The notes: generated by a model from the sequence alone, not told the origin. DNA of 64,000 nt from an uncultured Lachnospira sp. (GCA_910587485.1 CAJUKN010000014.1:27943-91942), one strand, 5' to 3'. Positions 42,680-52,643 are shown, numbered from the stretch's first letter. Numbers and translations are program-made.

Positions 42680-44096
42680 CAATGGGCAAAGTGAATATAA
42701 ATTCTGTACCCACGCCTTCAGTGCTTATAACGTCGATATTTTCGTTATGTGCCTGAAGGATTTCTTTTACAATGGAAAGACCTAGTCCAGACCCTTTTTT
42801 ATCACGACCTCTTGATGAATCCGATTTATAAAATCGGTCCCATATTTTAGGTAATTTTTCTTTTGGTATTCCACAGCCAACATCACGAATTGAAATATGT
42901 ACCTTTTCGCCTTTTTCAGTGATTGTAATATAAATATTAGAATTGTCATTACTAAATTTAATAGCATTGTCAATAAGATTGTATATTACTTGTCCAATTT
43001 TTAATTTATCGCCATGCACAAGCTGTTTTTCATTAGCATATGTCAATTGAAAATGTATTTTACGCTTTTTACAATTTCCTTCAAATGTTTCAATGGTGTG
43101 TTTGACAAGTGCATTGATATCAAATGTATTTGATTCAAGGCATACAGTCTTTGGGTCAAGTTCATTTAAGGTTAAAATATTACTTGTAAGTTTTGTTAAT
43201 CGGTCGGTTTCAAAAAGTACAATATCAATGTATTTGCTCTGCATTTCAGGTGGAATTGTTCCATCCGATATGGCTTCAAGGTATCCTTTAATAGAAGTGA
43301 GCGGAGAGCGAAAGTCATGGGATATATTAGAGAGGAACCGTTGCTGAAACTGGTCCATCTCTGCAAGTTTAGAAGCCATATAATCAAGAGAGACAGCAAT
43401 CTGTCCCAATTCGTCTTTATGTTTTATTCCAGTACGGTAAGAAAGATTACCTTTTCCGTATTCTGTAATAGCAGTAAGAATACTTTTTGCAGGTTTATGT
43501 ACATTGATAATATAAATGATAATAAAGGATAAATTTAATAAAATCATAGTAAGCCATGTCATATAATTGGTGTTAAATGTAGTATTTACACGCTCTGCGA
43601 TAATGGATTCTGGAAGATGCACAACAACATAGCCTTTCATTACAAAGGCGTTTGTGATAGGCGCAAATGCAGAAACATAAATTTCATTAAATTTACCATA
43701 AAAATTGCCCTTGATACAATGTTCATTGCCTAAAGAGTCAAGATTAAAATCGTTAATGGTATATAAAATACTATTTTCATGAATTTCTTCATTTGTGCTG
43801 GTATATTGTGAATCAAGAGTGACTTCACCTGATGTATTGATAAACATAATGCGGGAGCCTGACAATTTAGAGATGGTTTTTAACTCCAGCTCAATTAAGC
43901 GCAGTTTTTCATTGCTAAAATAATTGGGCGCATATTCTGTGGCAATAGAGACTGCTTGACGATACATATCGTCTGCCAAACTATTATATACACGTTTATA
44001 TTCAATGCGGTATATAATTTGTGAAACACAGGCAAAACCTAAAACAGCAATAAGAATATAGATACATATATACTTAATCATAAGATTAAATTTCAT
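42633..44096 (-). CDS. Sensor histidine kinase
   Basis: Membrane sensor of a two-component system, 487 residues. TM1 at about 8-28, extracytoplasmic sensor to about 170, TM2 at about 176-196, HAMP (about 197-245), HisKA with FLSNISHDFRSPLTSIKGYL (His about 262), and ATPase motifs NLIDNAIKFSND, IRDVGCGIP and GSGLGLSIVKEIL. 22 bases after the response regulator stop, in one operon. The signal is unknown; the sensor is broadly PhoR/ResE-like. Confidence 0.9.
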   Translation of the reverse strand: MKFNLMIKYICIYILIAVLGFACVSQIIYRIEYKRVYNSLADDMYRQAVSIATEYAPNYFSNEKLRLIELELKTISKLSGSRIMFINTSGEVTLDSQYTSTNEEIHENSILYTINDFNLDSLGNEHCIKGNFYGKFNEIYVSAFAPITNAFVMKGYVVVHLPESIIAERVNTTFNTNYMTWLTMILLNLSFIIIYIINVHKPAKSILTAITEYGKGNLSYRTGIKHKDELGQIAVSLDYMASKLAEMDQFQQRFLSNISHDFRSPLTSIKGYLEAISDGTIPPEMQSKYIDIVLFETDRLTKLTSNILTLNELDPKTVCLESNTFDINALVKHTIETFEGNCKKRKIHFQLTYANEKQLVHGDKLKIGQVIYNLIDNAIKFSNDNSNIYITITEKGEKVHISIRDVGCGIPKEKLPKIWDRFYKSDSSRGRDKKGSGLGLSIVKEILQAHNENIDVISTEGVGTEFIFTLPIVRISILNGEADRTNS

Positions 44097-44118
44097 AGTA
44101 ATAAGCTGCCTTTCTACA

Positions 44119-44823
44119 TTATCCTTTTGTTATAAATTTATATCCAATTCCCCAAACAGTGTCAATCTTCCATTTGGAGTGGTCTTTTATCTTTTCACGG
44201 ATACGTTTTATATGGACATCTACAGTTCTAGTATCACCGACATATTCATAGCCCCATATATTGTCTAAAAGCTGTTCTCTTGTAAAGACCTGATTTGGAG
44301 AATTGGCAAGAAAATATAGTAATTCTAGCTCTTTAGGAGGCATATCGACTGTTTTACCCATGTATGTTACAGAATAATTGGATAAATTAATAATCAAGTC
44401 TGGATATTCAACATATTGTGAAGGTTCATCTGAATTTGATTCTGTTTGAGGAATGTTATAGCGCCTTAACACAGCTTTTATTCGCGCAATAAGTTCTTTT
44501 GTCTCAAATGGTTTGATAATGTAATCATCTGCTCCTAATTCTAAACCCAATACTTTGTCAAATGTTTCACCTTTTGCCGATAGCATAATAATAGGTGTAT
44601 TATTATGTTTTCGGACTTCTCGGCAGACCTGATATCCGTCAATGCCTGGAAGCATCAAATCTAACAATATAAGATTTGGTTTAAATAAATCTAATTCTTT
44701 TAAGGCATTTTCACCATCCCATACGATTTTTGTCTCAAAACATTCTTTTGTAAGATAAAGAGATATTAGTTCTGCAATATTTTCATCATCATCAACTATT
44801 AAAATGCGTTGCTTAAGTGCCAT
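44119..44823 (-). CDS. OmpR/PhoB-family response regulator
   Basis: Receiver with RILIVDDDENIAELISLYLT (phosphoacceptor Asp in LILLDLMLPGIDGYQ) and IIMLSAKGE, KPF switch lysine, then a winged-helix domain (PPKELELLYFLANSPNQVFT, RTVDVHIKRIREKI). 234 residues. ATG at 44823 chosen because it begins the receiver and GGAG lies 12 bases upstream; the longer reading adds 33 residues without support. Operon with the kinase. Confidence 0.92.
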   Translation of the reverse strand: MALKQRILIVDDDENIAELISLYLTKECFETKIVWDGENALKELDLFKPNLILLDLMLPGIDGYQVCREVRKHNNTPIIMLSAKGETFDKVLGLELGADDYIIKPFETKELIARIKAVLRRYNIPQTESNSDEPSQYVEYPDLIINLSNYSVTYMGKTVDMPPKELELLYFLANSPNQVFTREQLLDNIWGYEYVGDTRTVDVHIKRIREKIKDHSKWKIDTVWGIGYKFITKG

Positions 44824-44939
44824 AATATTTGAATCTCCATTTCTGTGGTTTTTATATAATAGAAAATTGATTGTAACTATATTTGTTGTGTCTGATATAA
44901 AATTGTACAATAGACTGTTCAATTTTGTTATAAAATTTT

Positions 44940-47303
44940 TTATTTAAATTCAACAATAGTTACACCTGAATCACCCTCACCAAGTGTGCCAAGTCGAAAT
45001 GTTTTTACATAAGGGATGCCCTTTAGATAAGAAGATACAGCATTTCGCAAAGCACCTGTTCCCTTTCCGTGTACAATTCGTACAGCACCTATTTTTGAGA
45101 GGTAGGCATCGTCAAGATATTTGTCAAGACGTGAAATTGCCTCATCTACAGTACAGCCTAACAGATTAATCTCAGAAGAGATAGAAGAAGATTTTGCCAT
45201 TCTGATTTTACCAGAACTGCTTGATTTGGTAACAACCTTTTCTTCAGGTGTTTTGTAATTATCTAAAATTTCAAGGTCACTGATAATAGCCTTTGTAGAA
45301 AGGCTGCCTACATTGACGCTAACTTCTCCTTTTTGATTTGGTTTACCAGCAATGGTGCCAATAATATTCATGCTTAAAATTCGTACATAAACGCCTTCTT
45401 TAAATTCAGAGATATCAGAAGCCTTGCGGGATTTGACAACAGGTTGTTTAATGGCAAGCTTTTCTTGACGCTTATTCATTTTATCACGAACGGCACTGCG
45501 CTGTTTTTCTAATTCTTTGACGGACATACCATGTTTATTCATTGTTTTGATGGTTTCGTCAGCAAACTCTTTTGCTTCTCTTAATATATCAGCCGCTTGT
45601 TCATTCGCTTTTCGTATAATATTGTCTGTTCGCTCATCAAGTCTTTTCGATTTTGCTTTCAATTCTGCTTTTAGTTTTTTAATTTCTTCTTTATAAGAAT
45701 CAATTTCTTTTTGTTCTTTTTCTATAGTTAGTCTGCTATGTTCTAAATCGCTTAATAAATCCTCAAAATGGATATCTTCTGCCTTCATATGGTTGTTGGC
45801 ATTGTCTATAATATATTGAGGAAGTCCTAATTTTTTTGAAATAGCAAAGGCGTTGCTTTTTCCGGGTACACCAATAAGCAGGCGATAAGTAGGCTTTAGG
45901 GAAGCAACATCAAATTCGCAGCTTGCATTGCAAACGCCTTTTGTCGTCATAGCATATACTTTAATTTCACTGTAATGTGTTGTAGCCATTGTGGTAATAT
46001 TTCGTGTATGCAAATCGTCTAAAATGGATATAGCAAGAGCAGCGCCTTCTGTGGGGTCTGTTCCCGCTCCAATCTCATCAAAAAGAATAAGACTATTTTC
46101 ATCAGCTTCATTTAATATTTTTACTGTATTAGTCATATGAGATGAAAAGGTACTCAAACTTTGTTCAATACTTTGTTCATCTCCAATATCCGCATAGATA
46201 TTATAAAAAACTGAAATATTTGAATTTTCCATTGCGGGAATATTTAATCCAGCTTGTGCCATCAATGTCAATAGTCCAACTGTTTTAAGAGAAACGGTTT
46301 TGCCGCCTGTGTTAGGACCTGTGATAATAAGTAAGTTAAAATCTTTTCCAAGATAAATGTCAATAGGAACCACCTCATTTGGTGAAATCAGTGGGTGACG
46401 TCCCTGTTTAATGTTAATGTAATGGTTGTCATTCATAATTGGACGTCCGCAATGGTAATGTTTGGACAGTAAAGCCTTAGCAAAAATAAAATCCAATTTT
46501 ACAACGACATTATAATTAGTAGAAAGTTCATTGATAAATTCGCTTGCTTTAGCACTTAATGCAGCAAGAATTGCCTCAATTTCTGCCTGTTCTTTCAATT
46601 CAAGTTCACGAATATCGTTATTTAATTTTACGACCGTAGCAGGTTCAATGAATAAAGTAGAACCAGTGGCAGATTGGTCGTGTATCATTCCTGATATTTG
46701 GGATTTATATTCCGCTTTAACTGGAAGACAGTAACGTCCTTGTCTTGATGTAATGACATAGTCTTGTAAATACATTCTGGTGCCGGGAGAGTTTAAAATT
46801 CGGTTGAGTTCTGTATGAATTTTATCGGCTGCCAGTTTCATTTTTCGTCGTATATCTCTTAAATTGGGACTGGCATCGTCACTAATTTCATCTTCTGAAA
46901 GAATGCACATTTTTATTTGATTATTCAGTGGTGTAAGTGGCTCTAAAGAATCAAAATAATGTGTTAAGGAATCCTCAGTTTCCTCAAAATGGTTTTTAGC
47001 AATACCTGTTACAGTTAAAAGTGCGCTAATATGAAGAAGCTCAACAATTCCTAAAGAACTTCCAATCTCAAGGCGTTTTAAGCTATCCGTTATATCGGTC
47101 ACACCAGAAAATGGAATGGTTCCTTTGGCATATACCCTTGACAGTGCATCATTTGTTTCAGTAAGTGCTGTATTGATAGCATTGATATCTGTCATTGGCG
47201 TTAAAGCAAGTGCTTCATTTTTAGCAGCTTCACTGGTTGCAAAAGCCTCCAGTTTTTCAATTATTTTATTATATTCAAGAGTCTTTAATGACTTAAGATT
47301 CAT
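44940..47303 (-). CDS. mutS2: Endonuclease MutS2
   Basis: DNA-binding ATPase that suppresses recombination or rescues collided ribosomes. Seen: N-terminal MNLKSLKTLEYNKIIEKLEA, core ITSRQGRYCLPVKAEYKSQI, ATPase ITGPNTGGKTVSLKTVGLLT (Walker A) and LILFDEIGAGTDPTEGAAL, coiled coil, KOW-like region and C-terminal Smr domain with INLLGCTVDEAI, VRIVHGKGTGALR. 787 residues. ATG 47303 chosen with ATGAGG 6 bases upstream. The longer reading adds 45 residues. Confidence 0.95.
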   Translation of the reverse strand: MNLKSLKTLEYNKIIEKLEAFATSEAAKNEALALTPMTDINAINTALTETNDALSRVYAKGTIPFSGVTDITDSLKRLEIGSSLGIVELLHISALLTVTGIAKNHFEETEDSLTHYFDSLEPLTPLNNQIKMCILSEDEISDDASPNLRDIRRKMKLAADKIHTELNRILNSPGTRMYLQDYVITSRQGRYCLPVKAEYKSQISGMIHDQSATGSTLFIEPATVVKLNNDIRELELKEQAEIEAILAALSAKASEFINELSTNYNVVVKLDFIFAKALLSKHYHCGRPIMNDNHYINIKQGRHPLISPNEVVPIDIYLGKDFNLLIITGPNTGGKTVSLKTVGLLTLMAQAGLNIPAMENSNISVFYNIYADIGDEQSIEQSLSTFSSHMTNTVKILNEADENSLILFDEIGAGTDPTEGAALAISILDDLHTRNITTMATTHYSEIKVYAMTTKGVCNASCEFDVASLKPTYRLLIGVPGKSNAFAISKKLGLPQYIIDNANNHMKAEDIHFEDLLSDLEHSRLTIEKEQKEIDSYKEEIKKLKAELKAKSKRLDERTDNIIRKANEQAADILREAKEFADETIKTMNKHGMSVKELEKQRSAVRDKMNKRQEKLAIKQPVVKSRKASDISEFKEGVYVRILSMNIIGTIAGKPNQKGEVSVNVGSLSTKAIISDLEILDNYKTPEEKVVTKSSSSGKIRMAKSSSISSEINLLGCTVDEAISRLDKYLDDAYLSKIGAVRIVHGKGTGALRNAVSSYLKGIPYVKTFRLGTLGEGDSGVTIVEFK

Positions 47304-47522
47304 TGTTTCCTCATTTCTGTGCAATGCTGCACGTTTTTTTATTCTTGCAGACAATGAGCCAATCACTATACTATTGTAAAGGATTTGACCAATATCAGCA
47401 TGGCTCATCTGTAAAGTGCTTAATCTATTGTACAGCATTTTAACAAAATGGTAAATGCAATATTTACAGCTAAGTCATAAAATGTTCATATATATAGATT
47501 ATAATAAATGAAAAATGTACAA

Positions 47523-47650
47523 TTTAACCTCATTAAGAAAGCCCCATTTCAATGTCGTAGAGGTATAAGTGGGGGTGGGGACTTGCGTTGCAATAGCAGC
47601 TATGAGGTTATAAGCAAGTAGAACAGCGGATTGTGAATATTTGCTTGACA
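47523..47650 (+). repeat. Repeat B, complete copy
   Basis: Head TTTAACCTCATTAAGAAAGC at 47523, central hairpin with CCCCATTT and AAGTGGGGG, GCAGCTATGAGGTTATAAGC, tail ACAGCGGATTGTGAATATTT and GCTTGAC ending 47649. About 128 bases. Confidence 0.7.
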
Positions 47651-47804
47651 TAATATTTAAATTGAAATTGTAGAAGCTTTGAAAATAGAACATGGAGACA
47701 AAATCTCCCTCAAAAAATGGTGTTGTATGTAAAGTTAGAATGATAAATGATTTTAAAAGTCATAAAGATTCTTTTCATAAAAACCAATATAGATAAGGAT
47801 TAAT

Positions 47805-49040
47805 ATGGAAGAAAAGCAAGTGAATAATGAAAATGAAGACTTCCCTTTGTATACCGAAAAGATAGTTGTAAATCCTAAGAAAAAATATAAGAGGTTGATT
47901 AATATCTTATGGGTAATCTTATGTGCAGTAATATTTGGGATTTTGGCAAGTTTTGTTATGGTTATCGTATTTCCTATGATTAATAAAAGATTTAATGAAG
48001 TTCCAAAAACACCCATTCATCTTGAATTGAATAAAGATGAGTATATCATAAGAGATGATTTTGAAGAAAGTGAAAATGACCTCAATATTGGACAAGCAAA
48101 GCCACAGGGAGTCACAGAAATAAAAAATATAGAGGAAATTGTTGAAAATGCACTAAAGTCTATGGTTGTTATTGAATATGAAACACAATTAATACAAAAT
48201 GAAGAAAATGAAAATAATCAAAGTGTGGGTTTGATTGTGGGAGATGTCAATGATGATATTATTATTTTGACAAGTAATCATGTTACATCAAAAGGTACAT
48301 GTAATGTTATTATAGGAGATTCTATCAATTTGGCAGCAAATATTTTAGGAAGTGACAACGATAGTGGATTATCTATTGTATCTATAAGTAAAAGGAATAT
48401 TTCAGATATTGATAAGATAGACTATAATGTAGCTGTGTTGGGCAATTCATATATGCTACAAGAAAATGATAAAGTAGTGGCTGTTGGAAAGCTTGGAGGA
48501 AATATTGTCAGTGCCAATGTTGGAAAGATTATATCATTGGATACAGAAAGTGTTGTTGATAATGTGTATGATATATTAAATACCAATATTAATATAGATT
48601 CGCAGGATTATTGTTTTTTGTATAATAATATTGGAAATGTTGTAGGGATTAGTAGAAATAATCCAATACAAGACCAATTATCTGTTATGGGAGTGTCAAA
48701 TTTAAAGGCATTGATTGAGCAGCTTACGGAGAATAAACCAATCAATTATCTGGGAATAAGAATGTCTAATGTAACGCCATCTATATCTGAAAAATATAAT
48801 CTGCCTATGGGTATATATATAACAAGTGTTGTTATAGATTCACCTGCCTATAATGCAGGATTGCAGGCAGGAGATGTGATAGTAGAGTTAAACCATAATC
48901 CAGTTTTAGCAATTCAGTCATTTAATGAGCAGTTATACAAATATGATTCAGGTCAGAATATTAGTGTTACAGTAAAGAGAGCAGGACGAGATAATTATAG
49001 AGAATTATTATATGTTATCAATCCATCTGTTAGAAATTAG
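47805..49040 (+). CDS. HtrA-like membrane protein with inactive protease domain
   Basis: 411 residues: one membrane helix at about 30-58, a trypsin-like domain (about 110-300) and a C-terminal PDZ domain (from YLGIRMSNVTPSISEK, with AGLQAGDVIVELNHNPV). The catalytic His is kept (ILTSNHVTS, His 159). The Asp position reads SGLSIVSI (Asp to Gly), and GNSGG reads DSQDY, putting Asp 268 where Ser should be. So the protease should be dead while PDZ binding is intact. The fold is recognised through ILGSDND and the GNVVGI end. It may act as a scaffold or sensor of unfolded proteins. Confidence 0.8.
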   Translation: MEEKQVNNENEDFPLYTEKIVVNPKKKYKRLINILWVILCAVIFGILASFVMVIVFPMINKRFNEVPKTPIHLELNKDEYIIRDDFEESENDLNIGQAKPQGVTEIKNIEEIVENALKSMVVIEYETQLIQNEENENNQSVGLIVGDVNDDIIILTSNHVTSKGTCNVIIGDSINLAANILGSDNDSGLSIVSISKRNISDIDKIDYNVAVLGNSYMLQENDKVVAVGKLGGNIVSANVGKIISLDTESVVDNVYDILNTNINIDSQDYCFLYNNIGNVVGISRNNPIQDQLSVMGVSNLKALIEQLTENKPINYLGIRMSNVTPSISEKYNLPMGIYITSVVIDSPAYNAGLQAGDVIVELNHNPVLAIQSFNEQLYKYDSGQNISVTVKRAGRDNYRELLYVINPSVRN

Positions 49041-49393
49041 AAAAAATGCTAATAAGTTAAGTGTTATATTAAAGACACTTTTCATTTGACTTACATATTA
49101 ACAAATATTGTGAGGGGCAAATACTTTATCAACTTGCTATGAAAGAAATATAAATTATTTATAAATAAACTTTTTTTAAAATAAATATTCTCGTTAATTG
49201 GCTGTGGGCATTTATTTTTATAGATTCTTAAAATTTTTTATTTTGTACATATAGCTTGTTTTGTTATATAATGTAATGGAATATAACAAATCTTGTTTGT
49301 TTACAAGAAAGTTATTGGTTATATAATTAGACACAATTATAAAAATATATTGTGTATTAATATGATTATTATAGTTTTTGAAAGGAATAGAAA
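49041..49393. other. Empty intergenic region
   Basis: Very AT-rich (above 75 percent by eye). I see no gene, clear terminator or repeat. Confidence 0.5.
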
Positions 49394-50335
49394 ATGAGAT
49401 ATATTGAGAGTTTAAAAGAGGGAGAACGGATATCTGAAGTATATATATGCAGGTCAAAATCCATTCTTATGACAAAGGCAGGAAAAGAATATGCAAGTAT
49501 TATTCTTGCAGACAAAACAGGTCAGTTAGATGGAAAGATATGGGACTTAAATTCTGGTGGAATTGATGATTTTGAAGCGTTGGACTATGTTCATGCCACT
49601 GGTTTAATTACGCTTTATAATGGCTCCTTCCAATTTAAGATAGAACGAATACGCGTTGCGCAAGAGTCTGAATATGTGGCATCGGATTACATACCATGTT
49701 CAAGATTTGATATAGAGGAAATGTATACACAATTTTTATCTTTTTCTAAAACAATAGAAAATAAATATATTAAAAAATTATTGGATGCATTTTTTATTGA
49801 AGATACTGAATTTATACAAAAATTCAAATCTATGTCTGCTGGTAAATCGGTTCATCATGGCTTTTATGGCGGTTTATTGGAACATAGTTTAAGCGTTACA
49901 AAATTATGCAGCAGCTTTGCTGGTAATTATCCATTTTTAAATAGAGATTTGTTAGTTTCCTGCGCAATGCTGCATGATTGTGGCAAAGTTCGAGAACTAT
50001 CATCATTTCCTAAAAATGATTATACAGATGAGGGGAATTTTTTAGGACATATCGTTATGGGATATGAAATGATAGTTGATAAAATAAAGAACATACCCGA
50101 TTTTCCAGAAGTGTTAAAGTCTGAAATAGGTCATTGTATTTTAGCACATCATAGAATGTTGGAGTATGGTTCACCTAAAAAACCTGCCATAGCAGAAGCG
50201 TTGGCATTAGCGTATGCCGATGACTGCGATGCAAAGATGGAAATATTTAGAGAGGCTTGTGAAGAAAAAAATACAAATGATTGGTTAGGCTATAATAAAT
50301 GGATTGATTCTAATATAAAGAAAACAATAGTTTAA
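49394..50335 (+). CDS. yhaM: YhaM-like 3'-5' exoribonuclease (OB-fold plus HD)
   Basis: RNA/DNA exonuclease of Firmicutes, 313 residues. An N-terminal OB-fold (about 1-90; VYICRSKSILMTKAGKEYAS, DKTGQLDGKIWDL) and an HD domain: HHGFYGGLLEHSLSV, AMLHDCGKVREL (His/Asp), LAHHRMLEYG. It trims RNA 3' ends in the cytosol. GAAAGG lies 8 bases before ATG. The stop TAA coincides with the head of a repeat B half-copy. Confidence 0.9.
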   Translation: MRYIESLKEGERISEVYICRSKSILMTKAGKEYASIILADKTGQLDGKIWDLNSGGIDDFEALDYVHATGLITLYNGSFQFKIERIRVAQESEYVASDYIPCSRFDIEEMYTQFLSFSKTIENKYIKKLLDAFFIEDTEFIQKFKSMSAGKSVHHGFYGGLLEHSLSVTKLCSSFAGNYPFLNRDLLVSCAMLHDCGKVRELSSFPKNDYTDEGNFLGHIVMGYEMIVDKIKNIPDFPEVLKSEIGHCILAHHRMLEYGSPKKPAIAEALALAYADDCDAKMEIFREACEEKNTNDWLGYNKWIDSNIKKTIV

Positions 50336-50472
50336 TCGCATCAGGGAAGTTTCCAGTTTTTTAATCTCATCAAGAAAGTCCCCAACTTCAACGCCGCAGA
50401 GGCATAAGTGGGGGACTTGTGTTGTGATAATAGTTATGAGCAAGCAGCAAAGCAGATGGGAATCTGGTTGAC
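50331..50472 (+). repeat. Repeat B, complete copy preceded by an extra head
   Basis: A first head (TTTAATCGCATCAGGGAAGT) at 50331 covers the yhaM stop; a second head (TTTAATCTCATCAAGAAAGT) at 50360 continues into CCCCAACTT and AAGTGGGGGACTT hairpin and the tail AGCAAAGCAGATGGGAATCT ending TTGACC at about 50472. Confidence 0.65.
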
Positions 50473-50608
50473 CTTAAATAAGTAAGAATTTTGCTATTTC
50501 TACAGGCGTCAAGAGGAATTGCAACGTATTTCTTGAATCTTATTAGTAAAGAGAGCTATTAAAAGAAGATGAATGAATTATAAATGTCTTGTTGAATAGA
50601 GTAATATA

Positions 50609-50630
50609 TTAATCTCATCAAAAAAGAGTT
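50609..50630 (+). repeat. Repeat B, head fragment
   Basis: TTAATCTCATCAAAAAAGAG, a trimmed head. Confidence 0.45.
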
Positions 50631-50690
50631 TGAAAAAAAGTTAATAAATAAATTGTAGATATTTTATTAAATATAATCTATTTTAAGAGT

Positions 50691-50785
50691 AGTGTTAGAA
50701 GAGTATTAAGAAAAAATTGAATAAAAAAGTGAATAAATATAAAAAAAGGGTTGGGCAGTGTTAGAACAGTATTAAGAAAAAATTG
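50691..50785 (+). repeat. 29-bp direct repeat pair upstream of rlmD
   Basis: 50691-50719 and 50757-50785 are the same 29 bases with one change (AGTGTTAGAA G/C AGTATTAAG...). Spacing is 66 bases. It lies just upstream of the rlmD ribosome site. Confidence 0.6.
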
Positions 50786-50834
50786 TTTGCAAAAATATTT
50801 GAGACAAAGAAGCAGGAAGTTAAAGGAGTATGTA

Positions 50835-52502
50835 ATGAAAAATGATATTGTTACACTAACAATAGATGATATTGGAACAAATGGAGAGGGAATTGGCAAG
50901 GCTGATGGATATACCTTATTTGTAAAGGATGTAGTCGTTGGCGATATTATTAAAGCAAAAATTATAAAAGAGAAGAAAAATTATGGCTATGGTAAGCTTC
51001 TTGCTATTATTAAAGAATCAAAAAATCGAGTGATTTCAAAATGTACTGTTGCAAAACAGTGTGGTGGTTGTCAAATTCAGCACATGAATTATCAATCGCA
51101 GCTTCAATATAAACAAAATCTTGTCAAAGGAAATCTTGAAAAAATCGGCGGCTTAAAGGATATAGAAGTCTTACCTGTTATCGGAATGGATACACCATAT
51201 CATTATAGAAATAAGGCACAATATCCTGTAGGAATAGACAAAGAAGGAAAGGTTGTCATAGGATTCTATGCGAAAAGAACACATTGCATTATTGACAATA
51301 CCGATTGTAAAATCGGTTCTCCAACCAATCAAACTATTCTTGAAATCATTCGCAAATATATAATCGAGCAAAATATTAGCATATATGACGAGGAAAGCCA
51401 TCAAGGTATTCTTCGTCATATTCTTATAAGAAATGGATACCATACTGGTGAAATTATGGTGTGTCTTGTTATTAATGGAACAAAGCTTCCTTATTGTGAA
51501 AAACTTATACAAGAACTTGTGAGTATTTCTGGAATGACCTCCATTATGTTAAATATTAATAAAGATAAAACGAATGTCATTCTTGGAAAGGAATGTAAAA
51601 CATTATGGGGACAAGCATATATTACAGACAGCATATGTGATATAACCTATGAAATATCACCACTATCTTTTTTTCAAATTAATCCTATACAAACTGAAAA
51701 ATTATATAAAAAAGTGCTAGAATTTGCCCAATTAACTGGGAAAGAAACAGTTTGGGATTTATATTGTGGAATTGGAACTATATCATTGCTTATGGCAACA
51801 AATGCAAAAAAGGTATATGGAGTAGAAGTGGTATCTGAAGCGATTGAAGATGCTAGAAACAATGCAAAGAGAAATAATTTTAATAATGTGGAATTTTTTG
51901 TTGGCAAAGCAGAGGTCGTTGTTCCTCAATTTTATGAAGAGGTTAGCAGAAAAGTGATGGATGGCAATGAAGAAGCCATGCAAAGCTTGAATCCAGATGT
52001 AGTGGTGGTTGACCCACCAAGAAAGGGCTGTGAGGATATCTTATTAGATGTGATTGTCAAGATGTCACCAAAAAAAATTGTGTATGTAAGCTGTGATTCG
52101 GCAACACTTGCAAGGGATTTGAAGTATTTGGTAAGTAGAGGGTATGAGGTGATGAGGGTGCAGCCAGTAGACCAGTTCTGTCATACGGTGCATGTGGAGA
52201 CGGTGTGTTTATTGTCCAAACTTAATGTCGAGCATTATATTGAGGTGGAATTGAGTTTGGATGAGATGGATTTGACGGCTGCGGAGAGCAAGGCGACCTA
52301 TGAGGAAATTAAGGCGTATGTGAAAGAGAAGACGGGTCTGCAAGTCAGCAATCTCTATATTGCACAGGTGAAGCGGAAGTGTGGGATTGTGGAAAGAGTA
52401 AATTATAATCTGCCGAAGTCTGAAGATTCCAGACAGCCGAAATGCCCACCAGAAAAAGAGAAGGCTATCATAGAGGCATTAAGACATTTTTGGATGATAT
52501 AG
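50835..52502 (+). CDS. rlmD: 23S rRNA (uracil-5)-methyltransferase RlmD/RumA
   Basis: SAM-dependent methyltransferase of 555 residues. N-terminal TRAM domain (TLTIDDIGTNGEGIGKADGY), iron-sulfur CGGC site (CTVAKQCGGCQIQH), SAM site VWDLYCGIGTISLLMA, catalytic PDVVVVDPPRKGCEDILLDV and IVYVSCDSATLARDL. ATG 50835 with AAAGGAG 7 bases upstream is preferred over 50751. The last 130 residues differ in codon use and GC from the rest. They continue beyond the usual RumA end with a tail (ESKATYEEIKAYVKEKTGLQ, CGIVERVNYNLP) that I associate with elements that insert into this gene. Confidence 0.92.
   Translation: MKNDIVTLTIDDIGTNGEGIGKADGYTLFVKDVVVGDIIKAKIIKEKKNYGYGKLLAIIKESKNRVISKCTVAKQCGGCQIQHMNYQSQLQYKQNLVKGNLEKIGGLKDIEVLPVIGMDTPYHYRNKAQYPVGIDKEGKVVIGFYAKRTHCIIDNTDCKIGSPTNQTILEIIRKYIIEQNISIYDEESHQGILRHILIRNGYHTGEIMVCLVINGTKLPYCEKLIQELVSISGMTSIMLNINKDKTNVILGKECKTLWGQAYITDSICDITYEISPLSFFQINPIQTEKLYKKVLEFAQLTGKETVWDLYCGIGTISLLMATNAKKVYGVEVVSEAIEDARNNAKRNNFNNVEFFVGKAEVVVPQFYEEVSRKVMDGNEEAMQSLNPDVVVVDPPRKGCEDILLDVIVKMSPKKIVYVSCDSATLARDLKYLVSRGYEVMRVQPVDQFCHTVHVETVCLLSKLNVEHYIEVELSLDEMDLTAAESKATYEEIKAYVKEKTGLQVSNLYIAQVKRKCGIVERVNYNLPKSEDSRQPKCPPEKEKAIIEALRHFWMI
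52090..52502 (+). other. Candidate integration junction in the 3' end of rlmD
   Basis: From about 52090 the DNA becomes richer in G (AAGTCTGAAGATTCC, CAGCCGAAATGCCCACC) than the first 1.2 kb of rlmD, and the encoded tail is additional to RumA. rumA is a known integration target of ICEs in Firmicutes. The GATC-containing segment begins only 424 bases later. No integrase or attachment direct repeat is visible in the window, so the exact crossover is not defined. Confidence 0.45.
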
Positions 52503-52643
52503 GATTTCCTTAAATGTCATAATTGCATATCTGAAATTACTAAAGAAGTAATGGATGAGAGCGTGCATTAAAACAATAATTTGATATAGTAAATCTTTCA
52601 GAAGTAATATTGGTTAAGGTCATTATTTAGGAGTAAACGAAAG

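Noticed and set aside
47300..47345. Further copy of leader A upstream of mutS2
   Set aside because: CAGAAATGAGG before the start resembles the element, but the expected partner arm is missing and the local GTGCA/TGCAC hairpin differs.
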